Origin: Rhodovibrionaceae bacterium
GTDB taxonomy: Bacteria; Pseudomonadota; Alphaproteobacteria; Kiloniellales; DSM-21159
Assembly (NCBI GenBank): GCA_028282405.1
Contig: JANQIA010000306.1
Location: 1-50,821, forward strand
Direction: 5' to 3'
DNA: 50,821 nucleotides
Each line of letters starts with the position of its first letter. The stretch's first letter is position 1. Below, piece after piece: positions 15,762 through 24,660 of the stretch. A model generated the notes under the pieces. That model was not told where the DNA came from. It made no database searches and worked only from the letters and a program-made list of their open reading frames with translations. A program made the position numbers and the translations under genes.

Positions 15762-16615
15762 CGGCAAGCCCACCTTCCAAGCCTTTCGTTCCCTTTTTTC
15801 TCGACGGCGCTGACGGGCCGCTTTTCTGCCTTCACTATCCGCCTGCCGCAGGACGCACGGCGCGCGGCGCTTTGCTGTTCGTGCCGCCTTTCGCCGAAGA
15901 GATGAACCGCGCGCGGCGCATGGTCGTGCTCCAGGCGCGGCGCTTGGCGGACCTTGGCTTCCACGTCCTGCTGCTCGACCTCTATGGCACCGGCGACAGC
16001 GCCGGGGACTTTGGTCAAGCGCGCTGGGAGGGCTGGCTGGGTGACCTAGGGCGCGCAAGGCAGTGGCTGGGCGAGCAATCGGGCCTGCCGGTGACGCTCT
16101 GGGGCTTGCGTACAGGCTGTCTGTTGGCGGCGCAGCATCACCGAGACAACGACGAAGTCCCGGGCCGTCTGCTGTTCTGGCAGCCTGTCGTCAACGGTCA
16201 GCTCTTTCTGACCCAGTTCCTGCGGCTGAAGATCGCCGCGGCCATGGCTGACGGGGCCGAAGGCGCCGAGCAAAAGGGGCCGAGCACCAAGGCTCTGCGC
16301 CAGGGGCTGCTTGACGGTAGAGCGCTGGAGGTCGCCGGCTATGACCTCTCTCCAGGCGTGGCGCGGGGCCTCGATGCGGCGCGGCTCGGAAAGATGGTGC
16401 CGGTGGCCGATAGCTCGGTCATCTGGCTGGAGGTGGGGCAGGGCGAAGACGTCTCACTGCCGCCGGCCAGTCAGACCGTGGTCGAAGCCTGGGGCAAAGC
16501 GAGCGTCGGGGTTCTCGCCGGCAAGGTCCCTGGCTCGTCCTTCTGGTCCATCGAGGAAACGACCCTGGTGCCGGCCCTCTGGCAGAAGACCGAGGAGGCG
16601 TTGCTGGCCCAATGA
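15758..16615 (+). CDS. Exosortase A system-associated hydrolase 2 (alpha/beta fold, nucleophile replaced)
   Basis: This 285-residue alpha/beta-hydrolase-fold protein resembles the hydrolase 2 family of XrtA loci (TIGR03101 type). It shows LFVPPFAEEMNRARR (oxyanion region, near 43-57), LLLDLYGTGDSAGDF (near 80-94) and the nucleophile elbow WGLRTGCLLA (near 117-126). The elbow reads G-L-R-T-G, so the usual serine of GxSxG is replaced by arginine, and ordinary serine-hydrolase chemistry is unlikely. It may bind an acyl-ACP or act as a non-canonical transferase. The GTG start at 15758 overlaps the ACP stop, and its own stop overlaps the ATG of the next hydrolase. Confidence 0.85.
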   Translation: MTASPPSKPFVPFFLDGADGPLFCLHYPPAAGRTARGALLFVPPFAEEMNRARRMVVLQARRLADLGFHVLLLDLYGTGDSAGDFGQARWEGWLGDLGRARQWLGEQSGLPVTLWGLRTGCLLAAQHHRDNDEVPGRLLFWQPVVNGQLFLTQFLRLKIAAAMADGAEGAEQKGPSTKALRQGLLDGRALEVAGYDLSPGVARGLDAARLGKMVPVADSSVIWLEVGQGEDVSLPPASQTVVEAWGKASVGVLAGKVPGSSFWSIEETTLVPALWQKTEEALLAQ

Positions 16616-17481
16616 CCGCGACTGAAACCCCGCTCGTCTTCTCCTGTGACGGGGATGACCTTATCGGCATTCTGCATAGGCCGGACGCGCCGCGGGATAC
16701 CGCCGTCGTCGTGGTGGTGGGCGGGCCGCAGTACCGCATCGGCAGTCACCGGCAGTTCCTCCTGCTGGCCCGAGCCGTGGCGGAGGCCGGATTCCCGGTT
16801 CTGCGCTTCGACTACCGCGGCATGGGCGACAGCGAGGGCGACTTTCGTGGCTTCGAGGATGCGGGCGAGGACATTCGCCAAGCCTTGGAGGCTTTCAGCG
16901 AGGCCATGCCGGAGGTGCGCCGCTTCGTGCTTTGGGGCCTCTGCGACGGGGCCTCGGCCATCCTGTTCTATGCCGCCGGCGATCCGCGGGTCGAGCGGGT
17001 CGTCCTGCTCAATCCCTGGGTACGGACAGAGGCTGGGCAGGCCCGCGCTATGCTGAAGCACCACTATCTCGCGCGGCTCACCAGCCGTGACTTCTGGGGC
17101 AAGCTGCTGTCCGGTAAGGTGGCGCTGGGCTCTTCCTTGCGCGATTTCGCGGGAACGCTGGTCAAGAGACTGGCCGGGTCCTCGAAACGTAGCGGCACCG
17201 CGGACGAGGGTGGCGGTAGCGCTGACGCCAGCTTGCCGGACCGCATGGCCGCGGGGCTGAAGCGCTTCGCCGGACCCGTGCTGCTGATCTTGAGCGGCAA
17301 GGATCTGACCGCCCGGGAATTCGAGGACGCTGCCAAGCTCTCCCCGCTGTGGCAGAGCTTGCTGCACGAAGAGCGCGTCACCATCGAGCGCCTGCCGGAG
17401 GCCGACCACACCTTTTCTCAAGCAGCTCGGCGCCAGGAGGTCGAGACGATGACCTGCGACTGGCTCAGAAAGAGCGATTAG
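16612..17481 (+). CDS. Exosortase A system-associated hydrolase 1 (alpha/beta fold, Cys elbow)
   Basis: This 289-residue alpha/beta-hydrolase-fold protein resembles the hydrolase 1 family of XrtA loci (TIGR03100 type). It has VVVVVGGPQYRIGSHRQF near 27-44, LRFDYRGMGDSEGDF near 63-77, the elbow WGLCDGASAILFYA near 106-119 and a late histidine in EADHTFSQ that could complete a triad. The elbow is G-L-C-D-G, so cysteine stands at the nucleophile position, as in dienelactone hydrolase. Its ATG overlaps the stop of hydrolase 2. Thioester cleavage or acyl transfer from the ACP is a reasonable idea but unproven. Its stop overlaps that of the convergent glycosyltransferase by 4 bases. Confidence 0.85.
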   Translation: MTATETPLVFSCDGDDLIGILHRPDAPRDTAVVVVVGGPQYRIGSHRQFLLLARAVAEAGFPVLRFDYRGMGDSEGDFRGFEDAGEDIRQALEAFSEAMPEVRRFVLWGLCDGASAILFYAAGDPRVERVVLLNPWVRTEAGQARAMLKHHYLARLTSRDFWGKLLSGKVALGSSLRDFAGTLVKRLAGSSKRSGTADEGGGSADASLPDRMAAGLKRFAGPVLLILSGKDLTAREFEDAAKLSPLWQSLLHEERVTIERLPEADHTFSQAARRQEVETMTCDWLRKSD

Positions 17482-18791
17482 TTTTCAATAAGTTCGCGAA
17501 GTGATTTGCTGAGTTGTGCGAACTGCTCTTCGCGGGCGAAGCCTTTGCTGGCGCTCTTGGGCAGCTCGGGAATCTCGTGCTTGCTGGCCTTCTCCTCGGT
17601 CCAGCGGCGCAGTTGAGCGGCGATCTCGTCGCTGTTCCGTCCGAGAAAGCCGGCATTCCGCTCCTGGATGATCCGGTGCGGCACACCGCCTTCGAGACCC
17701 AAGAGTAGAATCGGCCGCCGCGCGCCGAGGTACTCGAAGAACTTGCCCGGCACGTTGCCTTGTTCGCGCGGGTCGTTCCACTGCATCAGCAGCAGGATGT
17801 CGGACTGCTGCTGCTTGTGGACGGCTTCGGCGTAGGGGATGGGCGGAAGGCAGGTCACCTGGTCGGTCACGCCCGCCCGTTCCGCCAGCGGCAGAACATC
17901 TTCCGGGTGGGTCCCATAGAACTCTACGGCGATCTTGTCCTTCAGCTCAGTGAGGCCCGCCATGGCGGCGAAAAGCGGGGAGGGGTCTCGGCGGCCGACG
18001 TAGATGCCGCCGGTATAGCCGATGACCAGCTTGTCGCCGGGCCGACCGGGGCTGTGTTCGCTGAGAAGCGCTGGATCATAGCCGTTGTAGGCGAGAAGCG
18101 TGGGCAGGCCGTAGCTAGCCTGGTAGGCCTCCTGCCAGGGCTGCGAGACCGTCACGACGGCGGTTGAGCGCTTTACGATACGCCCTTCCATCCAGCGGTC
18201 CGCTGCTTGGCGCAGCTTGGATGGCGGATAGTAGGGGTCGTCCGCCCAGCGATCGCGGAACTCGGTGACCAAGGGGATGTCGTACTTTCGGCTGAGCAGA
18301 TAGCCGATCACGTTGGTGGAGAACGGCGGCCCCGAGGCATAGATCGCATCCGGCCGCCAGCCCTCGATCAGGGCCTTGCCCTGGCGATAGGCGTAGGGAA
18401 CCCAGCCGACGCGGCTGTCCGGCAAGCAGACGGCCTCGATCACGAACTTCCGCAGCATCTTGCGCAGTGGCGAGCGCTTTGACGCCGGCAGATTGTCGGA
18501 TTGGACGGGTGCGGCCGCATTGGCGGATGGCGCCGGTTCGGTCTCTTTGGCGCCGCCTTTCAGCTTCTGTGCCAAGAACGAGGGAATGCTGAGCACGTCG
18601 CGCCAGGGCGTGTAGGTGACCCGGTCCTCCGGGAAATCGAGGGGGAGCGTCTGGGCTGCCGGAATCTCGCCGGCTGCCAGCACACGGACGTCATGACCGT
18701 CCTGCAGGAAGGCGCGGGCCATGCTGCGCAACCTGACCGCGGCGATGGTGTTCGCCGGCGGGAAGTACCAGGTGACGATCAGGATCTTCAT
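17478..18791 (-). CDS. GT4-type glycosyltransferase
   Basis: This 437-residue GT-B glycosyltransferase starts MKILIVTWYFPPANTIAA with the usual N-terminal strand and loop; ATG 18791 is chosen because residues upstream in the frame are low-complexity and not family-like. The C-terminal domain has VIGYTGGIYVGRRDPSPLF near 275-293 and PGKFFEYLGARRPILLLG near 375-392, the latter holding the donor-binding glutamate of the E-x7-E region. It would transfer a sugar from a nucleotide donor to the lipid-linked EPS repeat unit on the cytoplasmic side. The acceptor and sugar cannot be read. It converges with the hydrolase 1 gene, with overlapping stops. Confidence 0.85.
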   Translation of the reverse strand: MKILIVTWYFPPANTIAAVRLRSMARAFLQDGHDVRVLAAGEIPAAQTLPLDFPEDRVTYTPWRDVLSIPSFLAQKLKGGAKETEPAPSANAAAPVQSDNLPASKRSPLRKMLRKFVIEAVCLPDSRVGWVPYAYRQGKALIEGWRPDAIYASGPPFSTNVIGYLLSRKYDIPLVTEFRDRWADDPYYPPSKLRQAADRWMEGRIVKRSTAVVTVSQPWQEAYQASYGLPTLLAYNGYDPALLSEHSPGRPGDKLVIGYTGGIYVGRRDPSPLFAAMAGLTELKDKIAVEFYGTHPEDVLPLAERAGVTDQVTCLPPIPYAEAVHKQQQSDILLLMQWNDPREQGNVPGKFFEYLGARRPILLLGLEGGVPHRIIQERNAGFLGRNSDEIAAQLRRWTEEKASKHEIPELPKSASKGFAREEQFAQLSKSLRELIEN

Positions 18792-19103
18792 GTCCGTGCG
18801 AGTCTTGGGCGAGAAACGTGCAGAGGCTCTGCCGGCTACCCTATCCGGCTTAGGAAAGAATAAAACCCGCGTTGTCGCAGGAGGGCGGGCGGGGCTCCAC
18901 GAGCCGGATAGCGGGGTTCGCGGCCGCTTAGCAAGGCTGCCGCGTTTCACCATTGCTTAGGCTCTCTATGGCTGATTGCATGACACGATCGGACAAGACT
19001 AACTCGTCACAGAGCGTTATCTTCCCGGCGAACGGCGCAAGGCTGTATGGTTTTGGCCCCGATCGTCGCGGCAATCGCGAGAACGGCCCGGTAGAGCGAG
19101 GCA
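18792..19103. other. Divergent intergenic region
   Basis: These 312 bases lie between the glycosyltransferase (minus) and sulfotransferase (plus) genes and should hold both promoters. GAGCGAGG just before 19104 is a plausible ribosome site for the sulfotransferase. I found no convincing promoter, repeat or small gene. Confidence 0.3.
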
Positions 19104-20078
19104 ATGGCAAAAGCGAACTTGGAACAGCGGGTCCCGGCCGAGCTGCCTGAGGCGCCGGCTGCCGTGACCTCGGACGTGAGCGTGCCGTCGCAAAAGCCGC
19201 CCTTCTTCGTGCTCGGCTCTCAGCGCTCCGGCACGACGATGCTGCGCCTGATGCTGAACAACCACCGTAATCTCTGCATTCCGCATGAGACCGGATTCAT
19301 CACGGAGTTCTTCGCCAAGGCTAGCGGATACGGCGACATTCGGAACGCCGAGGTGCAGAAGGCTCTGCTCAAGGACATCGGCGCCAACCACCACGTCACC
19401 CGGGGGAAGCTGATTCCCCAGCCCGGCGAGGTTCTGAGCTTGCCGATCGTCGACTACCGCTCCCTGGTCGACGCCATCTTTCAGGCCCACATCGCTCAGT
19501 TCGACAAGCCGCGGTGGGGCGACAAGACACCCTCCTACACGGAGGATATCGACGTCCTGCGGCAGATCTTCCCGGAGGCCAAGTTCATTCACCTGGTTCG
19601 CGACGGCCGCGATGTCCTGGTCTCCCAGAAGAACATCGAGTGGTTCTCGCGCAACGTGGTGCGCTTGATCCGAGACTGGCAGTGGAAGGTCAGCATTGCC
19701 CACAAGGTCGGCCAGGTGCTCGGCGATGACTTCCTCGAGATTCGCTACGAAGACCTGATCCGCCAGCCTGAAGAGAAGCTGCGGGAGATCTGCGCCTTTC
19801 TCGACGAGGACTACGACCCGGACATGATGTCCTACAACGAGGTCGGTAAGGACACGGTCCCTGAAGAGAGCATCCGCTGGCACAAGAACTCCATCGAGCT
19901 GCCCAATCCCAACAAGATCGGCGCCTGGAAGACCAAGCTGTCGAGCAGCGAGAAGATCCTCTTCGACGATATCGCCGGCGATACGCTCGAGCTTTTCGGC
20001 TACGAGCGTGAGAAGAAAAAACATAACATTCAAAGTCTTGCCAGCTTGGTCTACTACGAAGTCATAAAACGCTACTGA
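19104..20078 (+). CDS. PAPS-dependent sulfotransferase
   Basis: This 324-residue protein has both PAPS-binding signatures: the 5'-phosphosulfate loop FFVLGSQRSGTTMLRLML near residues 34-51 and the 3'-phosphate motif FIHLVRDGRDVLVSQ near 161-175. WGDKTPSY near 138 and a terminal IGAWKTKLSS block complete the family pattern. Such enzymes transfer sulfate from PAPS to hydroxyl or amino groups of sugars in the cytoplasm. Next to a heparinase-family protein, a sugar methyltransferase and a flippase, it most likely sulfates a precursor of the EPS. No PAPS synthesis genes are visible in the window. Confidence 0.92.
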   Translation: MAKANLEQRVPAELPEAPAAVTSDVSVPSQKPPFFVLGSQRSGTTMLRLMLNNHRNLCIPHETGFITEFFAKASGYGDIRNAEVQKALLKDIGANHHVTRGKLIPQPGEVLSLPIVDYRSLVDAIFQAHIAQFDKPRWGDKTPSYTEDIDVLRQIFPEAKFIHLVRDGRDVLVSQKNIEWFSRNVVRLIRDWQWKVSIAHKVGQVLGDDFLEIRYEDLIRQPEEKLREICAFLDEDYDPDMMSYNEVGKDTVPEESIRWHKNSIELPNPNKIGAWKTKLSSSEKILFDDIAGDTLELFGYEREKKKHNIQSLASLVYYEVIKRY

Positions 20079-20143
20079 CGGGCAGGCCGGGCCAATCCCC
20101 GTCCACTATCTTTCAGCTTGGAGAGCCAGGCGCGCGGCTTTCG

Positions 20144-22378
20144 ATGAAGGTTCTCGGTTCAGCAAAGAATGGGCTTGTCGGAGCGTTGCTCGGGAGAGCG
20201 CGCTCCTTGCTCATGGCGGGGCGGTCGGACGGCGGTGAGGAAGCCTACCGGCCCGATCTCAGCGATGCGGCCTTCGTCGCCCGGCTCGAGAGCGGCTTTC
20301 GCGAGACGCTGCCGCCCTGGGACGAAGCCGGGGCAATCAAGACCGCGCTGCTGGACCACTTCGACCGGCGAGAGACGCCGCGTTTCTTCCTGCAGCCGAG
20401 CGACGTCGCGGCGGCGATCGACCGGATTGCGCAGCGGCATCCGCAGTGGCGGGAGGCGGTGGTCGAGCGCGTTCAGGCCGACTTGGCCCAAGGCGTCCCC
20501 CTTTACGACCGCTTGGGGCCGCCGGCTGAGCGGCTGTTCGATGGGCCGGCCGACCCGTCCTTGGAAGAGGCGGCGGGTGCGGACACGCTCTACCGCTACA
20601 AGGCCTTGCGCATGGCCTTTCTGCCCAGGCTCTGCCTGGCCTGTTGCCACGGCGCAGTGCCTGCCGGGACCATCGAGACGGTCCTGAAAGGCTTCATTGG
20701 CGCCTGTTCCCGGCCAGAGCTCCGCTATGGCTACCCGACCGACCTCGTGGTGACCCAGCGGGCCATCGCCCTGAGCTGGTCGCTGGTCTTTCTGCTCTCC
20801 TTGCGTGCAGCGGGCGACGAGGAGGCAGAGGACGCGGCTTGGCTGGCGCTGAAGATCCTCCTGTCCGACATTGACTTTCTGTCTAGCCGCATCGGGCAAT
20901 CGGTCGCCAACAACCATCTGCTCGTCGATGGCTTTGCCGGCTGGTATCTCGGCAGTCTCTTTCCCGAGGCTGAGGCGGCGGCCGCTTTTTGCGAGCGGGG
21001 CGAGGAGATCTGGCTGGCCGAGCTGGAGCGGCAGATCTACGGAGACGGCGGCTCCTTCGAGCACTGCACCCACTATCATGAAATGGCCTGCGAACTGAGC
21101 GTCGCGTACCGCCTGCTGAAACGCAGGAACGATGCGGAGCTGCCGGCCGGCTTCGAAGACAAGCTGCGGTCCATGCTCTCCCTGCAGGCCGCGCTGTCGG
21201 GCCCGGAAGCCGAGCCGCTGCCGCTCGGCGATGCCACCGAGGATCCAGTGTTTCCCCTGGACGCGGCCGAAAGCTGGGCGACGGGGGCGATGCGGGCTGC
21301 CTTGAACGCGCTCTATCCGGGCTCTGTGGACGCGCCGCGCGAGGACTGCCCCTCGTTGCAGCGGGCCTTCTGGCTGTTCGGCGGCGCCCTGCCGGCGGCG
21401 GCCGACGCAGGCGAAGAGCCGGGCTTCTGTGCGTTCCCCGAAGCGGGCCTCTACGTGATCAACGACGAAGAGCTGTCGGCCCGCCTGGTCTTCCGCAGCG
21501 GCCTTGCGCCCGGCGCGCGCCACTGGGCCGGCCATATGCATGCGGACTTCCTGTCGTTCTATCTGTCGGTCCAGGGGCAGCCGCTGATCGTCGATGCCGG
21601 CACCTACAGCTATCGCTATGCCCGAAAGGCGGGGGATGCGGCGGAAACGTCCTGGCGCGCCTATTTCATGGGTCCCCAGGCACACAATACGCTCAGTCTT
21701 CCCGGCTGCGACCCGCTCGGCCCTTGCCCCGGTGACTTTCGGCCTCGCGACACGGTAGCCTCGGTGTCCACGACCCTGCAGCGACAGGAAGACGGCATCA
21801 CCTGGCTCGAGGGGGAGTTGCAGGGTGTGCCGCAGCTCACTGGCTATCGCCGCGGTCTCATCCATAGTCCCGGCGCCTATGCACTACTCTACGATTGCTT
21901 CGCGGGGCCACTGCCGACGGAGCCTTGTCTGCTGTCCTTCCAATGCCCTTCAGGTGCTACTTTGGTGCAAGAAGGTCCATGTCTCCACCTGGTCAGCGGT
22001 GACCGAAGCGCATCGCTGCATCTCGACCCGCAGTTGACGGTCGATGGCATCTTGGATGGCAGCCTAGAGCCGATCGGCGGGTGGGTTTCACCGTCCTATG
22101 GCTGCCTGGAAGCCGCGCCGCAGCTCAAATTGAACCGGCCGCCACAAGGCCGCATCACGGCGTTGGCCATCCTGCCCGGGGCGGCAAGGCGGGAGACCTT
22201 GGTGACGGCCGGGACGGATGCAGAGGGCGCTTTGCAAATCACAGTCCGCCATGGTTCTACGGTGGACAGCTTCACCATTATGCTGCAGACACGTGCTCCG
22301 ACGGCGGAGGGGACGCCACGGAGGGGGGATCTGCACCTTTGGAAGCGTCTAGACGAACCGCAGCCGTCACTGGAGTAG
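20144..22378 (+). CDS. Heparinase II/III-family protein
   Basis: This large 744-residue protein has the two-part heparinase II/III architecture. An alpha-helical toroid covers about residues 90-400, with VANNHLLVDGFAGWYLG near 248 and DGGSFEHCTHYHEMACE near 302, where Y/H residues form the active site. A beta-sandwich domain follows from about 440, with WAGHMHADFLSFYLSV near 463, LIVDAGTYSYRY near 483 and GPQAHNTLSL near 507. These proteins cleave uronic-acid-containing polysaccharides by beta-elimination and are common in EPS loci. I see no clear signal peptide (MKVLGSAKNGLVGALLG), so the site of action is uncertain. Together with the sulfotransferase it hints at a uronic-acid-containing, sulfated EPS. 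Confidence 0.88.
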   Translation: MKVLGSAKNGLVGALLGRARSLLMAGRSDGGEEAYRPDLSDAAFVARLESGFRETLPPWDEAGAIKTALLDHFDRRETPRFFLQPSDVAAAIDRIAQRHPQWREAVVERVQADLAQGVPLYDRLGPPAERLFDGPADPSLEEAAGADTLYRYKALRMAFLPRLCLACCHGAVPAGTIETVLKGFIGACSRPELRYGYPTDLVVTQRAIALSWSLVFLLSLRAAGDEEAEDAAWLALKILLSDIDFLSSRIGQSVANNHLLVDGFAGWYLGSLFPEAEAAAAFCERGEEIWLAELERQIYGDGGSFEHCTHYHEMACELSVAYRLLKRRNDAELPAGFEDKLRSMLSLQAALSGPEAEPLPLGDATEDPVFPLDAAESWATGAMRAALNALYPGSVDAPREDCPSLQRAFWLFGGALPAAADAGEEPGFCAFPEAGLYVINDEELSARLVFRSGLAPGARHWAGHMHADFLSFYLSVQGQPLIVDAGTYSYRYARKAGDAAETSWRAYFMGPQAHNTLSLPGCDPLGPCPGDFRPRDTVASVSTTLQRQEDGITWLEGELQGVPQLTGYRRGLIHSPGAYALLYDCFAGPLPTEPCLLSFQCPSGATLVQEGPCLHLVSGDRSASLHLDPQLTVDGILDGSLEPIGGWVSPSYGCLEAAPQLKLNRPPQGRITALAILPGAARRETLVTAGTDAEGALQITVRHGSTVDSFTIMLQTRAPTAEGTPRRGDLHLWKRLDEPQPSLE

Positions 22379-22467
22379 GGGTATGCGATTGTCGAGTTTC
22401 GGTGGTTGGCCGCTGCGGCCGTCCGTCCGAAACCCTGTGATCGACGAGGCTCGAGGGGAGGACGCCT

Positions 22468-23337
22468 ATGTTGGGCTCTGTGCTTTGGCGGCTGAACAAG
22501 CTTCTAGCGGGACTCGGCCTCAGCTATCGCGTTCGAGCGAACCCGCTGTCGCTGGAACGGGAACACCTCTACCAACCTCCGTCACAGCCGGCCAAACATC
22601 TGTCGGGGGAGCACTTCAAGCCAACCCGCCTGGAGGGGACCGACGAGGGGCAGGCGAACGGCGAACTCTATTCGATCTGGAAGGACATCCCCGGCGGGCA
22701 CAAATGGCACCACTATTTCGACATCTATGAGTCGACCATCCGCGATCTTGGGGACGCGCCTTTGCGCATGCTGGAGATTGGCGTCAATCGCGGCGGCTCC
22801 GCGAAGATGTGGAACCGGTTCCTGCCCAAGGGCTCGGTCTATCTTGGCCTCGATATCAACCCAGACTGCAAGCAATTCGAAGACCGGGACAACAACATCT
22901 TCGTCGAGATCGGCGATCAGTCGGAACCGGGCTTCGTGTCCCGCATCACCAAGGAACACGGCCCTTTCGACATCATCATCGATGACGGCAGCCATGTCTG
23001 CTCTCACATGGTCGAGAGCTTCAACTTTCTGTTCGATACCGCGTTGAAAAGCCCTGGCGTCTACATTGCCGAAGACGCGCACTCAAACTTCTGGCCCGGC
23101 TTCCGCGATCAAAGCTATTCCTTTATCGATCTGTCGAAGGACTTGGTCGACGTGCTGCATAGCCACTACGTCGCAAACGACAGCGAGATGTACTTCAGGC
23201 AAGGCCATTCCGCGCATCTGTCGAGTGCCCTCGTTCCTAAGATCGCCACACAGATCAAGGAGATACGGTTCTTGGATTCGGTCGTGATCATCTACAAGAA
23301 CACCAAAACGAAGCTGCCGGTATCCGAGTATAACTAG
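22468..23337 (+). CDS. Class I SAM-dependent (sugar O-)methyltransferase
   Basis: This 289-residue protein has a Rossmann methyltransferase core. SAM motif I is RMLEIGVNRGGSAKMW near 107-122, the acidic end of strand 2 is LGLDINPDC, and DIIIDDGSHVCSHM near 171-184 resembles the metal-dependent sugar O-methyltransferases of the MycE/ElmM group, where adjacent aspartates and a histidine bind magnesium. The start at 22468 follows GGGGAGG. It probably methylates a hydroxyl of a sugar in the EPS precursor. It lies between the heparinase-family gene and a glycosyltransferase on the same strand. Confidence 0.82.
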   Translation: MLGSVLWRLNKLLAGLGLSYRVRANPLSLEREHLYQPPSQPAKHLSGEHFKPTRLEGTDEGQANGELYSIWKDIPGGHKWHHYFDIYESTIRDLGDAPLRMLEIGVNRGGSAKMWNRFLPKGSVYLGLDINPDCKQFEDRDNNIFVEIGDQSEPGFVSRITKEHGPFDIIIDDGSHVCSHMVESFNFLFDTALKSPGVYIAEDAHSNFWPGFRDQSYSFIDLSKDLVDVLHSHYVANDSEMYFRQGHSAHLSSALVPKIATQIKEIRFLDSVVIIYKNTKTKLPVSEYN

Positions 23338-23632
23338 AGTTTCGACGATCTCAGGCGGAATGAGTGCCCTGGAAGACCGCGGCTTCGGCGTTGCCGTCGG
23401 CGGACGTGGGGTCTTACGGATGGTCGTTTAGGAGCGTTTAAGGCTGCTTTAGTTATGTTCTCATGCCGGTTGCCAGGCAGGATGGCGGTGAGGCGAGGGC
23501 GCGTTGCGGGCTGGGCGTTCTTGCTGTTTTGCTGATAGCTCCTCGTCGTACAGAGCGGGATATCGTTTGCCTTTCGGCGCATCGCCTTTGGCGCCTTTGC
23601 GCGAGGCGGGGACATCGAGACGGAGAAGGGCG
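23338..23632. other. Intergenic region, no feature recognised
   Basis: These 295 bases separate the methyltransferase from the next glycosyltransferase. Reading frames cross them, but the translated residues are low-complexity and arginine-rich and do not look coding. GGAGAAGGG at 23622-23630 is the ribosome site for the GTG start at 23633. Confidence 0.4.
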
Positions 23633-24532
23633 GTGGAGATACAGGTCACCTTTTGTTCCGTGCTGTATCATCACCACGAGCAGATCCGGCTGAACAAGTT
23701 TTACTTCGAGCAGTTGAACCAGCCCTACGCCGACATGGCTTGGCTGATCACGGACAACACGCCGGCGGACCAAAGCGTCGCGCTGGAGCTGCCGAACATG
23801 ACCCTGTTTCCCGGCATAACCGGGGACCTGAAGCCGAACCTGCAGCACACCCTCGGTCTCAATCAGTGTCTGCCAAGCGTTAACACCCGCTATCTGATCG
23901 TGCTGGACCCCGACTTCTACGTCGTCATCCCGGACTGGCTGCCACAGCTGCTGCAGCATATGGAGGAGCATGGCCTGGCGTTCTGGGGCGTGCCCTGGCA
24001 TCCAAGCTACGCCAACAAGTATCGCTACTTTCCGTGCGTCCATTTCATCGTCATCGACACCGAGCGCGTGCCGGTCGAGCAGCTCGATTTCCGTCCGGCC
24101 CTGACCGACGGCCGCGAACCCTACTGGGTCAAACTGCTGGGGCTCGAGGCGCGCTATCAGACCCCGCTCGACACCGGGACGCTGCTCTACGAGCGTTTCG
24201 CCGACCGCGGCGACTATCCTTGCGAACTCGCAACACCGGTCTGGCGAAACGCCCCGGAGACACGGTCCTTCAAGTCCAAGGCGCTGGACTGGGTGCTTCC
24301 GGACAAGCTGGCTTACCTACCCAAGCGGAACGGCTATTTCGCCAAAGAGGGCTTCGCCGAGCTCGGTCAGGACATCGACCTGGATCCGCGCTGGGAGGAG
24401 TTTACCTGGCAAGGCCAGCCCTTCGGTTTCCACATGCGCATGAACATTGGCCGAGAGGGGCGCGGAAAGGACGAGGAGATGCGCCGACTGAGGCATTCTC
24501 TGGCACGGGCGACGGGCATTGAATACGCTTGA
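23633..24532 (+). CDS. GT-A-like glycosyltransferase
   Basis: This protein of about 299 residues starts VEIQVTFCSVLYHHHEQ from GTG 23633, which follows GGAGAAGGG; upstream residues in the frame are not convincing. The middle has LGLNQCLPSVNTRYLIVLDP followed by DFYV near residue 90, where the DPD stands for the DxD metal/nucleotide-sugar site of GT-A enzymes. A later segment GLAFWGVPWHPSYANKYRY resembles acceptor-side loops. It is likely a glycosyltransferase acting on the EPS repeat unit, but similarity to well-known families is modest. It is followed after 128 bases by the flippase. Confidence 0.6.
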   Translation: MEIQVTFCSVLYHHHEQIRLNKFYFEQLNQPYADMAWLITDNTPADQSVALELPNMTLFPGITGDLKPNLQHTLGLNQCLPSVNTRYLIVLDPDFYVVIPDWLPQLLQHMEEHGLAFWGVPWHPSYANKYRYFPCVHFIVIDTERVPVEQLDFRPALTDGREPYWVKLLGLEARYQTPLDTGTLLYERFADRGDYPCELATPVWRNAPETRSFKSKALDWVLPDKLAYLPKRNGYFAKEGFAELGQDIDLDPRWEEFTWQGQPFGFHMRMNIGREGRGKDEEMRRLRHSLARATGIEYA

Positions 24533-24660
24533 CCGATATCTCTCTTGCATCGAAGGGCAAGCCGACAAGGGATGCGGACCGCGCGTCCCGTTCGGCCGGT
24601 CGGGTGAAGCGCTTCCTGCGGACGGCGGCCGGCCAGAAGGGCAGGCAAGGATAGGCTGCG

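Noticed and set aside
17478-18953. Glycosyltransferase start at 18953
   Set aside because: The extra 54 residues are low-complexity; the family N terminus begins at ATG 18791.
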